From: Rhodocollybia butyracea
Taxonomy: Eukaryota; Basidiomycota; Agaricomycetes; Agaricales; Omphalotaceae
DNA: 59,573 nucleotides
Direction: 5' to 3'
NCBI GenBank assembly: GCA_015501585.1
Contig: JADNRY010000371.1
Span: 1-59,573, forward strand
Shown: positions 32,820 to 45,067 of the stretch, piece by piece
How positions within the stretch are numbered: the stretch's first letter is position 1
Layout: the number at the start of each line of letters is the position of its first letter
Program-made: the position numbers and the translations under genes
Notes under the pieces: generated by a model
The model's database searches: none
What the model was told of the DNA's origin: nothing
What the model saw: the letters and a program-made list of their open reading frames with translations, nothing else

Positions 32820-33639
32820 TTGCCTGCAGGTGCTACGTTTGCCACACTGTACAATATCTCTATGAAGCATACAGTACCATTGTCTGCATCTCCTTTTGAC
32901 AACTACTTAGACGTCAACTCATTGTAAAGCCTTGTCTGTTATAAATACACATGTTCTTGTCCTACTATAATGAGCCTCATCCCTCCATCGAAGATTGGGC
33001 TTCGATTCCGCTCAACCGTAAACAAACAATCTTGAGCCCAGCCCAAACTTACCAGCTATACGTAGCACGGGAAAGCTGAGCTCTTTCCAGCCCAGTAGAG
33101 TGACCCACTGGAGAAGCCGCTGAGTGCGCTCGACACCCAATAGTCAAGCAAGCTTAGTGGAGGGTCCTGCTACCAATGTCTTGGAAGGTCATCGGTAGTG
33201 CTTCGTTTTCTTTCTTCGAACAACCCCTCTACGGTCGGCGGGAATGGCCTTATAACCCCCTCTGGGTCTGGCGGTAGTTTTGGTTTGCCCATCAGTCAAT
33301 TTGCTGCTGGGCTCGGAGGTATTTATTCTCATGGTGGGCGAAACGGGATGGGTAGTGAGCTTGGAACCGAGCCTAGCAACCCGAATCCTGTGGGGGGAAA
33401 CCCTACCGTGACTCAGGAGACGGAATTGCTAACTCAGAACCTTCCTTCTACCACATCCCACCCTGCAATGCAGGACAGAGGAACATCACCTCAATCAGCC
33501 ACACCTCGGCTAACTAATCCTACACCAAGGAATGGAAATCAACCACCCGTGTTTAACCAACGTCGACACACCCCAATCTTAGAAGAAAACGCCCATCGTA
33601 AACTTATGCAGCTCAAGAGGAAACAGATCCTCTCCCCCA
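32820..33639 (+). other. LINE inter-ORF region and ORF2 leader
   Basis: A 168-codon frame at 33198-33704 is Gly/Asn/Pro-rich and runs up to the endonuclease start in a different frame. A shift at the A7 run near 33658-33665 probably separates what was one ORF2 N-terminus. No other feature. Confidence 0.5.
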
Positions 33640-36600
33640 ATGAAGTCCAAAACCTACAGAAAAAAATCAAGAGCTCATGTTCTCATTGGCTCCATCAACA
33701 TTAAAGGACGTGGAGCAGACCGGATAATGGATGATGGGCACAAATGGCAAGACATCCACCATGTCATGACCAGAGATCAAATTGCGGTCCTTGCAGTTGT
33801 GGAGACGCACATGTCCCAAAACCAAGTCGATGAAATCTCAGATAGCTTTTACGGAAAGCGGATGAAAATCCACTCAACTCTAGACCCTGCCCATCCAAAT
33901 GCTGCAGGAGTTGCCATTATTCTAAACTACAACTGTATAAACACTGAACATGCAAAAACCCATATAGTAATACCTGGCCGTGCAATGTGTGTCACAATCC
34001 CCCACTATGCAAACAAAACCTTAACTATCTTAGCTGTGTATGCCCCCAATGCAGATATGTCCTGGGAGACTTCAATATTGTTGAAGAACCTGCCGACCGT
34101 TCCAACAACCGTAATGACAACCAGGCTGCAGTTGACGCCCTAATCAGATTTAAGTCGCTCTTTAAACCCAAGGATGGCTGGCGGGCCACCCACCCAACCA
34201 AGAGGGGATACACCTACTCCCATAATGGTCCCAACAACTCCATGACAAAATCCCGCCTAGATCGAATCTACGTTACCGAGAACCTACAGCCGTCATGCCA
34301 TCACTGGAAAATCTCGGATGACTTCATACACCTCACTGACCATAGCCTGGTGTCGGTGGTTGTAAATACCCCGGGAACACCCTATCGAGGTCGTGGGAGG
34401 TACACAATGAACCTCACCTCCCTGGACAATCCTAAGTTAATTTCTGAATTTATACACATAGGTGCCAGCATGGCCGTAGACCACGCCAAAAGTGCTGGGG
34501 AATCCCGCTCAGACCTGTGCAATCCCCAGACCTATCTCCAGAAATTCAATGAAGAAATTGCAAAGGCAGAACGTGACTTCAGCAAAAAATCAACCGGGTT
34601 CATCAAGAATAAGATACGGGACCTGCAACAGAAACGGAACGAAGCACTAAACTCCAATGGTAACCAAGACCAGATAATGAAGGAGGCCTACAAACTTGAG
34701 AGTGAATTAAAGGACATTGCTACACGCTCCAGGACAGGTCGAAAATGTAACCGATCCCTCAAGAATGAACTTGAGAATGATGCAATCACCAAGTACTCCG
34801 TCAGCCACATGAAAGAACACAAATCAAGAGATCCCATCCCCCACCTGGTAGGGGATATTAACCCCCTTACTGGGAAACCAACGATCATCCGGCGATCTGA
34901 CAAAATGGCCGAACATGCAAGAGACTACCATGAGAATTTACAACATGACCCGTCCGAGGCCAATATCAACCAGAAGAATGCCGATATCCGCAAAGTACTT
35001 TCAGAGGTAGGCCAGAAACTCAATGAGGAAGACAGCAACAGTCTTAAAACACCCATTGATAAAGAAACAATTGCCAAGGCCCTGAGAAGGAGTGCCAAAG
35101 GAGTAGCGGCCGGAGTCTCAGGTGTCCCGACAGAAGTATGGATGAAACTGAGGGCAAGATTTTGATAACGACTCCAAAGCCAATAAATCCCTCCCACCGG
35201 AGAAAAAAGTCAAAACATTTGATGTCTTAACCTTTTTAGCCACTGCCTTTAATGACATCGAGAAGAATGGCCTGATTCCAGGAAGCCAGTTTAATAAGGG
35301 ATGGATGTGCCCCATATACAAAAAAAAATGATCGCACCAAGATTGTAAACTATCGCCCAATCACCGTGCTTAACTCTGATTATAAACTTTTCACCAAAGC
35401 TCTCACCATCAGGCTAGTGAAGGTGATACCAACTGTGATACACAAAGATCAAGCCGGCTTTATGCCCCAGCGAAAAATCATTGACCACATATACCAGGCA
35501 AGGATGTTCATTGAATATGCAGAACAAGAGTCGCTTGATGGGGCCATGGTCCTACTAGACCAAGAAAAAGCCTATGACAAAATATCCCATCCCTACCTCT
35601 GGGAAACCTTAAAGGCCTTTAATGTACCAGAAGAATTTATCTCCACCGTAAGATACCTCTACACAGATGCAGAAACTCATGTCATGATTAACGGGGAACT
35701 GAGTTCCCCCTTCCGAATAACTAGGGGCAAGGCGACCCTTTGTCTTGCCTCCTCTTTAACCTTGCTATTGAACCACTTGCCTCAATGATAAGGCACTCCT
35801 CATCTCTGAGAGGGTTTAACATCCCTGGGGCACTAGACCCCATGAAGGCATCTCTATTTGCCACTGACACAGCTGCCTATCTATGCAGCCAGGATAAGTT
35901 CTCTGACCTGTTAGAAATACTCCGCCAATGGTGCGACGCCTCTAGTGCAAAGTTCAATGTAGATAAAACTGTACTCATTCCAGTGGGATCTGAGGACTAC
36001 AGACAGACTATTGTTGAGACTCGTAAACTAAATCCAGCCGATACCGGTTTTCCCTGCAAACACAAAAATCCTAGCTGATGGGGAATCAACAAGACACCTG
36101 GGGGGACGAATCGGAAACCACACCAGTGACACAGACCCATGGCTCCCACTAATTGAAAGAATTGAGTCCATCTTGGACCGATGCGCTGAGGGGCATCCAA
36201 CCCTTGAGGCAAAGCGGCATCAAATCCAACTCACAATTGGTGCAATAACCCAATATCTCACCCAAGCAAATGGAATGCCGATAACATTACCAAACGCCTT
36301 GTTAACATCCAGCGGGCTTTTCTGGAGCCACCAATAAATAAGGAGACTATGGCTGCTTGCCTGGAGGAAGGAGGGAAGAAGATCCTTGACTTGTACGCAA
36401 GAAATGATGCGATCCGTCTCATACAGTTGAAAGCCTATCTTGAACTGGACTCCAGCTCACGCCCCATATGGGCATATATTGCTGATGCCCTTCTGAGGAA
36501 GTGCACCCCCAAGAGTGCAAAAATCCCCGATGAGCCTGGCAATATTCCATATATCCAAAACTGGCAACCTACCAGCCGGAACCTTCCCTGTCCCTCAAAT

Positions 36601-39600
36601 CAATGGTTAAAGCTGCAAAGAAATACAGCCTGGACTATAACCTCCTGAAACCATCCCAGGCAATTCAGATGAACATGCCTCTTTGGCACCATATTGGAGA
36701 GAAGAAAGACATGACCCAATATAACAACTCCCCCACATGTAAATGCCTCCGCCAGAACCACCAGGTGTTTGAGGTCAAAGATGCTATTGCAATCATTGAA
36801 CGACTTGACCATCCCACACATGAGAATCATGACAAGTGCCTATGCACAGACTGCCTTAATGACCGCCTCTACAGTAAATGCAAGAACCCCACCAGTGCGC
36901 CACAATGGCCGCAAGAAAGTTGAACTCACTGCAGGAGAAATGGGATCCCCAGCGCTCTACTACTAATGAACATCTGGATCAAATAAATCTCGAGGAAGGG
37001 GACATCCTTTTTGACAGCAGACTGGATGCCCACTGCTTATCAGAAGGCTTCCGTGTCTTCACTGCCCCCACTACAAATAAATGCACCACCCCAAACCTAT
37101 CCAGGAACACGCAGCCCTGTTAATGATGGGCCGGAAACTTTCTCAACAATCTGGTGCGCAGGTAAATGCAAAGGTGCCAAAATCAGATGAGGCTACCGCT
37201 ACCGCCGGGATCTGGCTCAGCCCTGGAAATAGGCTGAACAAATCAATTGCCTTGCCAAGCACACTTCGTCAGTCCAGCCCACTGCCGAGGCTGTTGCGGT
37301 ACTATCTGCAATCCACATGGTCCCACTGAACCAGCCACTCATTATTGTCACCACGAGTGACCAGTTGTCCAAGAAATTTAAAGACCAAGTCTATGACTGG
37401 GACAACAAAGGCTTTGCTGGAGTAAAAAGACGCCCCTGTCCTGCGCCCTCTTCTAGCTAATTTACGGTCCCGAACTGCACCAACAATCTTCCGCAAAGGG
37501 GTCCGCACCATGGATCACATGGCCTTTGATGGGGTAAATGCATGTGCAAGCACCAGCCACCCTCATTCCGGGCCCATTGACCTCTCATCCCCTCAAGGTT
37601 ATGAAGTAAATGGAATCAAACTCACCAAGCTCACACAATCTTTGGCCTATAAGATGATTCAGAACCAAAAATCCTGAGAGCCCCGCCCACAAACTGAAGC
37701 ATCTCTCAAGTCTGTCAAAGATGCTGTCAGTAGACACAACCACTCTTCCCCCACAACCAGTACAATCTGGAGATCCTTCCACAGCAAGAACCTCCGAAGG
37801 AGGGTGCGAAATTTTACCTGGGTTGCTATGCATGGAGCCCAAAAAATTGGGCGCTATTAGGCCTAAAATCGGCCTAAGGCGTGTAACCGTACATTTTGAC
37901 ACTTTGTACGTGTTATATAATGCAATAAGAGAGTTATACGGAGCCCGAGCGTGATAGCTGTTGCCGAGGCAAAGAACTTAACAATAATACTCAGCGAGCC
38001 GTGAAGGTACGCCCACAAGCGTAGCCTAGAGCCAAGCTAGCGAGGATACCTGGGCTGCCCGGAGATGTAACGCTAGATCGTCAATCTAGTTATACCCAAA
38101 GAGTGTAGACTCTCTAAACTACAGGACATCTCGAAGCGGATAAGTACTAAGCCAACGCGTTACTCGAGGGAAGGAATTATGAGGGAAGGCATCCCTCGCA
38201 CTAAGACCCCAACGAGCTATGTTAAGATGTGGACTTTACAGTCCGTAACAATGGACTAGAACGATCCCGAGGAAACCGTAGAGATCTATTCGCGGCCCCG
38301 GTCGCGACTGTGAGGACGGTAGAAACATGCTTAGCGGACCTACGGAAAGCTACGCGCCGGGATAGCCTTGGCAAATCGAAACATTTGATCTTAGAAATCA
38401 TACACGGAAGGTCTTATCCGTTAAAGCCGACTATCGGGAATCACTTGTACATACTCAGCGCAGTTGCTCGAGATTATCATAAGTGGTGTCGTTGGAAAGC
38501 TAGATAACAGGCCTTCTCGAGAGAATGTTAATCACACTCAGGAGGGACAGAACTATCCAAGGAATAGAATGAAACTCACCCAAGGGAAACCGGGCGGCGA
38601 GTGATCATGAAGCGCAAAGGTACTCCTGACCCCGGAGAATTGTGGAGTAATCGGAGAAACCTCGCTCGGATCAAAACACTCTAAAACTATGTTAATCCTC
38701 ACGAAATCATATTTTACCTCTGATATATACCCAAGAATGGACTATTTCTTTATCGTGTGTACCATATATAGGCTGGAGTTTCCTTTCCGAGCCAGATTCC
38801 TCTGTTCCACTCTCTTTCCGTCTCTCTCCGTATCTGTTTCATCTATTTTTCGTATTAAACTCTCTCTACTCAGTATATAAGCCAGATATATTTATTCAAT
38901 AAGACAAGTTTCTTGCCCTCGACTTGACTGCTAAGACCAGTGCTCCGTAGAACGTCCCCACGGGATCAGTAGCGTGACGCCTCCTGACTTGGTTATCTTA
39001 AGAAAGTAATAAACTTCACGCGCTTCGCAAAGCCCATTTATATCTTGATCGAATTTAAGTGTGTAGAGTTCTCTCGAACTCCAGATCAACTCAAATCTAG
39101 TTGCTTCCTTAGAGGGGACGGCTTCTAGTAAGGGATTATTCGGCTCCAGAGTGAGGGTTCCTTAGTTGACTTCTTCACGAAGTTAGACGAGCCGCTAAGA
39201 TTGTGGTACGAGTTCCTAGTGATTAAGTTCACTCACAATATCGTAGCTTGGCCCAGAGTTTGGTCGAGGACTTTACGGCGTCACAGCAGCTAGTGCCAGA
39301 GTTTGCCTAGGGTTGTTGACAAACCTCGAGATTACTATTCTAGCTAGAGCCAGAGTTTGCCTAGGAGAATCTTAGTTTCGTTGTATTGGTTTTGGTTTTG
39401 GTTAATTGATTTGGACATACACATCTGGTTCCCTCGTACACTCGTACACCCCAACTAGGCTTCTCTCGACTTAGTTCTAAGAGTTGTCTAAGCTTAGTTA
39501 CCCACGTTAGCGCTACAGTCTTGAACCTGGAGCAGTCGCGCGCGTACATCCGATATTACAAAGCTTTCCCTCGGGGAATCTCTGACAACCCGCCCTCGCT

Positions 39601-40169
39601 CCCTTACATATCGATAGTCTGGTTAGGTGCGGTAGTGTTTTTGTTAGGTTGTTTTATAGCACCTTTCGCATACCTACACGTAAATACCCAAATAGCGCTT
39701 CTGGCGGCATATCCCCAATTGTGAGGATCGTGCTGAATGCCAACTATGTGCCACAACCGAGGACATGAAACACATCCTTATTGAGTGCCAGCGCCCCCAC
39801 CGTGCCCTTATATGGTCCATAGCCAAACAGCTGTGGCCCAACAAATTTGGAATATGGCCTGGAATTAGCCTAGGGTCTGCTCTTGGCTGCGGCCTTTTTG
39901 AATTTCACAATACCAAAGGGGAAAAAATCCCTGGAGCCCAACGTCTCTTTACAATCCTAATGTCCGAGTGTATGCACCTAATATGGAGACTGAGGTGTGA
40001 CTCTGTTATAGACCGTGGTGGGGAGGAAATCTCAATTGAGGAAGCTTACAACAAGCTCAAACAAGCGCTTAACAAGCGCCTTCAGCAGGATATTCAACAA
40101 TCGAACAAAGCTCGCTGGGGCTCCCATGCCCTGCCAAAAGATGTGGTAGGCTCCTGTTGGTTCCAGTGA
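33640..40169 (+). pseudogene. LINE ORF2: endonuclease, reverse transcriptase, RNase H, zinc segment
   Basis: Pieces in order: an endonuclease (EEP) with LIGSINIKG, AVVETH and AVYAPN up to 34060. After a shift and apparent deletion come LGDFNIVEEPADR, SRLDRIYV and LTDHSLV to 34350, then a linker to 35165. The reverse transcriptase follows (NYRPITVLNSDYKLFTKAL from about 35345, LLDQEKAYDKISHPYLW, then LFNLAIEPL). Its catalytic YADD-type box reads FATDTA (about 35854-35875), so one catalytic aspartate is missing. RNase H-like text lies at 37190-37420 (AEAVAVLSAIH, PLIIVTTSD), with the usual TDS aspartate also absent. The C-terminal segment CQLCATTEDMKHILIEC resumes at 39737. At least five frameshifts plus one large insertion make it non-functional. 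Confidence 0.82.
37856..39694. mobile_element. 1.84-kb insertion in the LINE, GCGCT target duplication
   Basis: The LINE reads KIGR up to GGGCGCT at 37855 and resumes as GCGCTTCTGGCGGCAT at 39695, giving R-F-W-R-H-I-P-N across the junction once the insert and one GCGCT are removed. The insert starts ATTAGGCCTAAAATCGG and ends TAAATACCCAAATA, not TG..CA. It has a TATA box (CAGTATATAAG) at about 38871 and three copies of CCAGAGTTTG near 39254, 39295 and 39350. No protein domain is recognised. A long solo LTR or an uncommon DNA element are both possible. Confidence 0.75.
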
Positions 40170-40490
40170 TCAAGGACAACAACAACCTTCCCCCAACTGG
40201 GTTGGGAAAACCGAGGTTTTAGTGGGTATTGGGCCACTATCTGACTATATGACACCTAGTAGCCAACCTATGGCTGCCACCTGAGACTGTTATGTCCAGG
40301 CCGCCCAAAGCCCCACACTATGGCTATCGCCATGTGCAAGCATACCATCGTTAGTGCATTTCCTCGGGGTGGCTTCTTTTCCTGCTGAAGGTTTGTCGCT
40401 AAGATTTCCCCTTCTCCCACATACAGTAGTTACGGAGCTAGCATTGTAAGCAGCTGCCAAGCTACAGCCCTTAAATGGGCAATGTACCAC

Positions 40491-40518
40491 CAAAAAAAAA
40501 TAAATAAATAAAAAAAAG
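40491..40518 (+). repeat. LINE A-rich 3' tail
   Basis: A9 followed by TAAATAAATA and A8. Marks the 3' end of the LINE. Confidence 0.7.
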
Positions 40519-41802
40519 CATCACCCCTTGAAGAGTTTTTGAAGGTACGCAACTTACGTGATGAAAAATTTAATGATTACGAAGCACTTCACGTGAATGA
40601 CACCTGATGACAAAATCGAATCGTTAGCGCCGCTGGTGCGGCAATCCCCGACTCAGGTTAGCGCATTCAGAGTAAGGTAGCGAGTCGGTGTTCGACATGG
40701 TTAATGAAATTGCATGTGAATTTGGAAGAGAAAAATGAGTTTTTTTAAGTGATTGATAGTAAGGAACGATTTTACTCTTTCCATTCCCAGATGCTTGCCA
40801 TCTATGATGGCTTTCAACAACTGAGTGCTGTTGTGTGTTAGTCACTTACTCTCCTGACTTCATTGGGATTCTCAGTGGGAGTGGCGTGTGTCGGATGCTT
40901 TCGTTGGGTGTGGGAGCCGCCGTGGAGTCTGTGGAGGTGCATTTCAGAGAGGACTTCAGAATGGAAGGACTAGCCCCAGGGGTGTCATTGTTGGGGACAG
41001 CGAGGGCACGCGAGGTTGTGCTTGTCTCGGTCGTTGTCAAAGAAAGTGTACTAAGGGTGAGGAAGGTTGGCATCAAGTTTGGAAACTGTGTTGCCTTTTG
41101 AGTATAGAGCAGCAAGCCGAATCAGGCGATTAACTTGATCATTGTCACTTTGAGCTGCGGCCCAGGCATCTGTAGAATTACAACTGACCTGTTTCAAACA
41201 TTCTTCCTCGTTTCCTCAAACAGACAAGTGTTTTGAGCTAGTTCGAGTTGAATTGTGTTTTCCTCCACAGCTTTATGAATGGTAAGAGCATGAGATTGGA
41301 GGTACAGCAGGTACTACATTCATCAATAAATGATTCCTGAACTCAACTTGATAAGTGGCAAACCAGTAGTAAATTGAACAATAATATTTAAACATTGTGT
41401 TGCCATCCACTGCAGGAATAGCTGCATTCCACATAGTCAATGAGTAACAATAATGCATATAAACGGTGCATCCAGTAAATCAATTTCAATGACACAGGTT
41501 GTGCCCAAATGGGAATTGTACATTGTAACGATTGAGACAGTGAAGCAAAATTATTCATTCCTTCAACAGGCTCAGCTTAGACATGGTCATCAACCGAGAA
41601 AACATCAACGCAGAATCACCAAGCCCTACAGTAGCAATATAGAGATGTCAACTGGTAAGCTTGTAAATATCTGATGTCTGGCGTCAGTGTCACCAGCTTT
41701 AAATAATGTGATGAGAAATTATTTCCTTATTGTAAATTTCGCACAATTTTTTTAGTTCGATCACACATTACAAGACCCTCTCTTCCCTTCGGTCAGAGTC
41801 GG

Positions 41803-42313
41803 TGTCATGCCCTAGCCCATTTAGCCTCCACCAACCCTTTTTCCTACCTCAGTAGTTGTTACTAGTTCATATGGTCTCAGTCTTACTTGTGTGTCATTGA
41901 CCTTGACATGTCTTACATAACACGTATATTAGTCTGTTTCTTTATCTTCATTGGGTCCCCGGGATGGTTCTATCATCTTAAACCCTTGTCCTATTCTCGG
42001 TTCATGGGTCCCTTGGATGTTATAGTACAAGTTCTGTATCTTTATCTTCATTGGGTCCCTGGGACAGTTCTACCATCTTAAACCCTTGTCCTATTCTCGG
42101 TTCATGGGTCCCTTGGATGTTATAGTACAAGTTCTGTAACATCTTACACCCTCAGCTTCTGGCCTACGAGCACCAGGGAACCTTCCAAACATTCGGTCTT
42201 CTACCTTTCTGCAATTCTCTCTCTCTCAAGGACTATTCTGGGCATCCCAGTTCGAGTTTGTGCCGGTTCTATTGAAGCTACCCCAGCTATAAGGATTTGA
42301 CTGAATCCTTACA
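41803..42313 (+). repeat. Solo LTR with 5-bp target duplication
   Basis: 511 bp starting TGTCATGCCC and ending ATCCTTACA (TG..CA). Flanked by GTCGG (41798-41802) and GTTGG (42314-42318), one base different. It lies inside the terminal AGTCGGGGA of the Helentron, so it is younger than that element. No internal region or second LTR remains. Confidence 0.72.
41941..42138 (+). repeat. 100-bp tandem duplication inside the solo LTR
   Basis: TTTATCTTCATTGGGTCCC begins both units (41941 and 42041). The two copies differ at only a few positions (CCGGGATGG versus CTGGGACAG, and TATCATC versus TACCATC). Confidence 0.85.
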
Positions 42314-42478
42314 GTTGGGGACTACAGTTAGATGCCGGGAACTTTGTGTAGACTAGGCATTGTGCTTGAACAGGAAACAACTTAGCAGTTATTTTTTTAT
42401 TTTATGTTTCAAATTTCGGATCAATGTAATATCTAAAGTAGTAACTAATTTAGACTAGTACGTTGGCATAAGCCATTA

Positions 42479-43041
42479 AGGGTAGTCAAAAAGTCGATTC
42501 AAGGTCAATTCAGATGTCGATTCAGCTGGTGAATCGTGACTAGAATCGATGGATCAATTTGACCACCCTTCTATTCCTTGGATTTTACAAACTCAATTTT
42601 TACTTGATTCATGATGTCCACGATACCCTACTCCTTAGTTAACTGGCAATAGTTAACTATCAGCGAAGAAGCTATTATACATGCCACAGATTGAACATGA
42701 GCTACTGAAATTAGGGCACTCATGAGCTCCCATATGCAACAAGTTGCTACAGTCACTTGAGCTACCTGTTTCCAAGATTCCTTCATGTTTTGAGTGTGAT
42801 TCAATATCAGATAGCTCAAAGAAAAACAAGGATTTATTTTGGCAATTTGTTTCAAGCAATATAAAGAGTATAGTTGGTTGCTATAGTATGTGAATTGACG
42901 GTCGATTCTGAGGTTGTCCCGCCTTCAGAGCAGGGATGGTGATTCACCAGAATCGAGTGAATCGACCGTCAATTCTTGATTTTAAATTGACTACTGAATT
43001 GACCGTCTGAATCAAACCCGAATCGACTTTTTGACTACCCT
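42479..43041. mobile_element. Tc1/mariner-like MITE (TA target)
   Basis: Terminal inverted repeats AGGGTAGTCAAAAAGTCGAT (22 bp perfect) at both ends, flanked by TA (42477-42478 and 43042-43043). A second inner pair of GAATTGACCGTC/GACGGTCAATTC motifs lies near the right end. Length 563 bp, no transposase. The TA flank is only 2 bp, so superfamily assignment is moderate. Confidence 0.6.
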
Positions 43042-43199
43042 TATTTTATGTTGTGAATTGATGTAAACTGGTGTGTGGTTTCACCGGTCCAAACCGGTTA
43101 TTGCTGGTTTTAATAATTCTCAATTATCAGAGAACCGTCAACCGCACCGAGACTGACCTGTGCACTGGTGCATTTCTCATCAGTGCAATTTTTGGTGCG

Positions 43200-43561
43200 G
43201 TGCAGTGTAAGGATGGACACGAGTCCAGATCTTAACAGGTGACTCACGGGTTTGACCCGTGAAAATACCCGTCTGACCCGGATCCGCCGGGTCCAGGTAC
43301 CCATTCCCACGGGTCCGGGTCAGGTCACAGGTCACCCTTGGGGATTTCCAGACCGTGTAATGTACTATATATGTACATTGTAAGTACAAATATTGCCAGG
43401 TACCTGCAGGTAGACCTGTATGACCCGGATCCGCCGGATCCAGGTACCTTTTTCCCACGGGTCCGGGTCAGGTCACAGGTCGCATTTTTTTGGGTGGAGG
43501 TACCTGTGCGGCGGGTCTGGGTTTACCGGGATCCGGACTCGTGTTCATCCTTAGTGCGGTG
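43200..43561. mobile_element. hAT-type MITE, 346 bp
   Basis: Element 43208-43553 with ends TAAGGATGGACACGAGTCC and the inverse of TAAGGATGAACACGAGTCC. Flanking octamers GTGCAGTG (43200-43207) and GTGCGGTG (43554-43561) agree at 7 of 8 positions. Internal repeated blocks read GACCCGGATCCGCCGG and CCCACGGGTCCGGGTCAGG. Confidence 0.75.
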
Positions 43562-44641
43562 TGGTGCTCTGTTTTGAGCGGTTTATGGCACTGCACTTTC
43601 GAACCCTACCAATCACATACTTAATTTTGATCTGGAACACATGGGATGATGATTCTCACTATTTTGGTGCAATACCAATGTATGTAGGATTTTGATAAAA
43701 TAATTCAAAAAGAAAAAAAGAAAAGAGAGAAGAAAGAGGTTTTGTTGAGCTCATCCAAACCTGTTTGTTCAAGTTACACTCTTAGTATAGTTCTATCAGT
43801 TTGCTGGACAACTGAGGCTGATTCTTACACCCCAGGGAAGTGTCCATTTACTTTAACTTGAGTCAAGCAAGGTTTCGTGGATACAAGTATTCCAATCAAG
43901 TTCCAGTGAGTTGTTCTCTCATCCCTCATGCTTCAAAGCTTTTCAGTACTATGTCTTTTTGAATTTTTGGCACTCTGTGTACACCCCAAGCCTTAAGAAA
44001 ATGAAAAGACCCTGAAAAGGAAACTTTCAATAATGCAGGCCCATGCAAGGTCCCTGAGTGCATGACACAAGCGCTTAAGGGTACTTACTCTATATGACGC
44101 ATCCATCCCCAATAATTGGTAACATTGAAGCCATTAGCAGGGCTAGTTTCCCTTATAGCTGTCTATTTGACAAATGTCTCTGAGAAATCAAAAGAAGAAG
44201 CACATGGAAATGTAGGTAAATCACAAAAAGTACTTATTTATGCAAGTTTTTGCAATTCTGGGCTTTCTTGAGTTACAACCCATATATTATACCTGTCTGC
44301 AATTGCATCAAGGGTTCTGACAGTCTGGAATTGGAATAGCCATTGAATCTCACCTTTTTGTCGCGATTTTTGCATTTCTTCCACTGTTTTGGCCTTGGTT
44401 TTGGCTGTTTGGGGGCATAAGTCAATCATGGCTGCCTAAATCTGTTGAAAAGCAAGTTTATCAACAATCTCACTCATTGATAGAGCCTTTGGTGCAGAGC
44501 TACTTGTTCCAGCAGATGAAAGAGCTGCCTGTCATGCAGGCATGTCCTTGTACATGTTACTGTATGATTAGTAGCTCATTAAACTAGTGAGTACCCGATA
44601 GTCAATGAATAGCATCCAGTATTTAATAAAAGAAGCAGTCA
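43562..44641. other. Intergenic, nothing recognised
   Basis: Short frames only, including a 63-codon minus-strand frame at 44238-44429 that matches nothing I know. No paired repeats. Confidence 0.35.
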
Positions 44642-44646
44642 TGGGT

Positions 44647-44899
44647 TGTAGCGCCTCCGCCTCTCCATAATCACCACTGACCGTATCCAGCGATACGGTC
44701 ATCCTAGACGCCGCCAATAGACCAAACGGTCTATCTTATCATTCTATTTATTATTAATTATATAATAAATCCGTTACTATAAGTATCGTACAATTACTTA
44801 ACAGTCTAGTTAGTCTTTTACACCGTTGTACACACAATAGTATCCTATTTGTCGTGTTCACCAGTGTTCTTAAGGACTTTGCCCATAGGGCGCGTTATA
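44647..44899 (+). repeat. Gypsy 5' LTR
   Basis: 253 bp. Contains the inverted pair GACCGTATC / GATACGGTC and the inverted pair AGACCAAAC-GG / TCTA motifs, shared with the 3' copy. Confidence 0.85.
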
Positions 44900-45067
44900 C
44901 TTTTTTGGACATCAAAAAATTACTATTGTGTGAATAACACAAAGCTATTAGTTTAACAAGCTAAAAACAGTTATACTACCAAGTATAACAACCATTATTC
45001 CAACTCGCTACACAATCTATACAAACCCGCTCCATTTTTCCTTCCCACTATATCATTCACTGTCCCT

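Larger units (their letters stand above)
30285..40518 (+). mobile_element. Tad1-like LINE retrotransposon, inactivated and interrupted
   Basis: Order is typical of a two-ORF non-LTR element: ORF1 with a zinc knuckle, then endonuclease, reverse transcriptase, RNase H, a C-terminal zinc-binding segment, and an A-rich tail with TAAA repeats (40491-40518). The 5' limit is uncertain. The region 30285-30695 is assigned to its leader because it begins right after the Copia element and holds no other feature. Both ORFs carry stops, frameshifts and deletions, and 37856-39694 is a later insertion. Target duplications of the LINE were not found. Confidence 0.8.
40622..42321 (-). mobile_element. Helentron (copy 3), split by a solo LTR
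   Basis: In minus orientation the 3' end is AGTCGGGGA (40645-40653), stem GCCGC-TGGT-GCGGC (40629-40642) and GCTAAC (about 40623). The 5' end matches the other copies (CCGACTCTGACCGAAGGGAA, then GAGAGGGTCTTGT) up to 41798-41802, where a solo LTR intervenes. The missing terminal bases GGGA occur just beyond it, at 42318-42321. Without the LTR the element is about 1.18 kb. No Rep or recognisable captured gene; the 88-codon frames near 40835-41115 are unidentified. Confidence 0.72.

Noticed and set aside
38229..38507. 92-codon frame inside the LINE insertion
   Set aside because: No recognisable domain and no repeated support; treated as part of the unresolved insertion.
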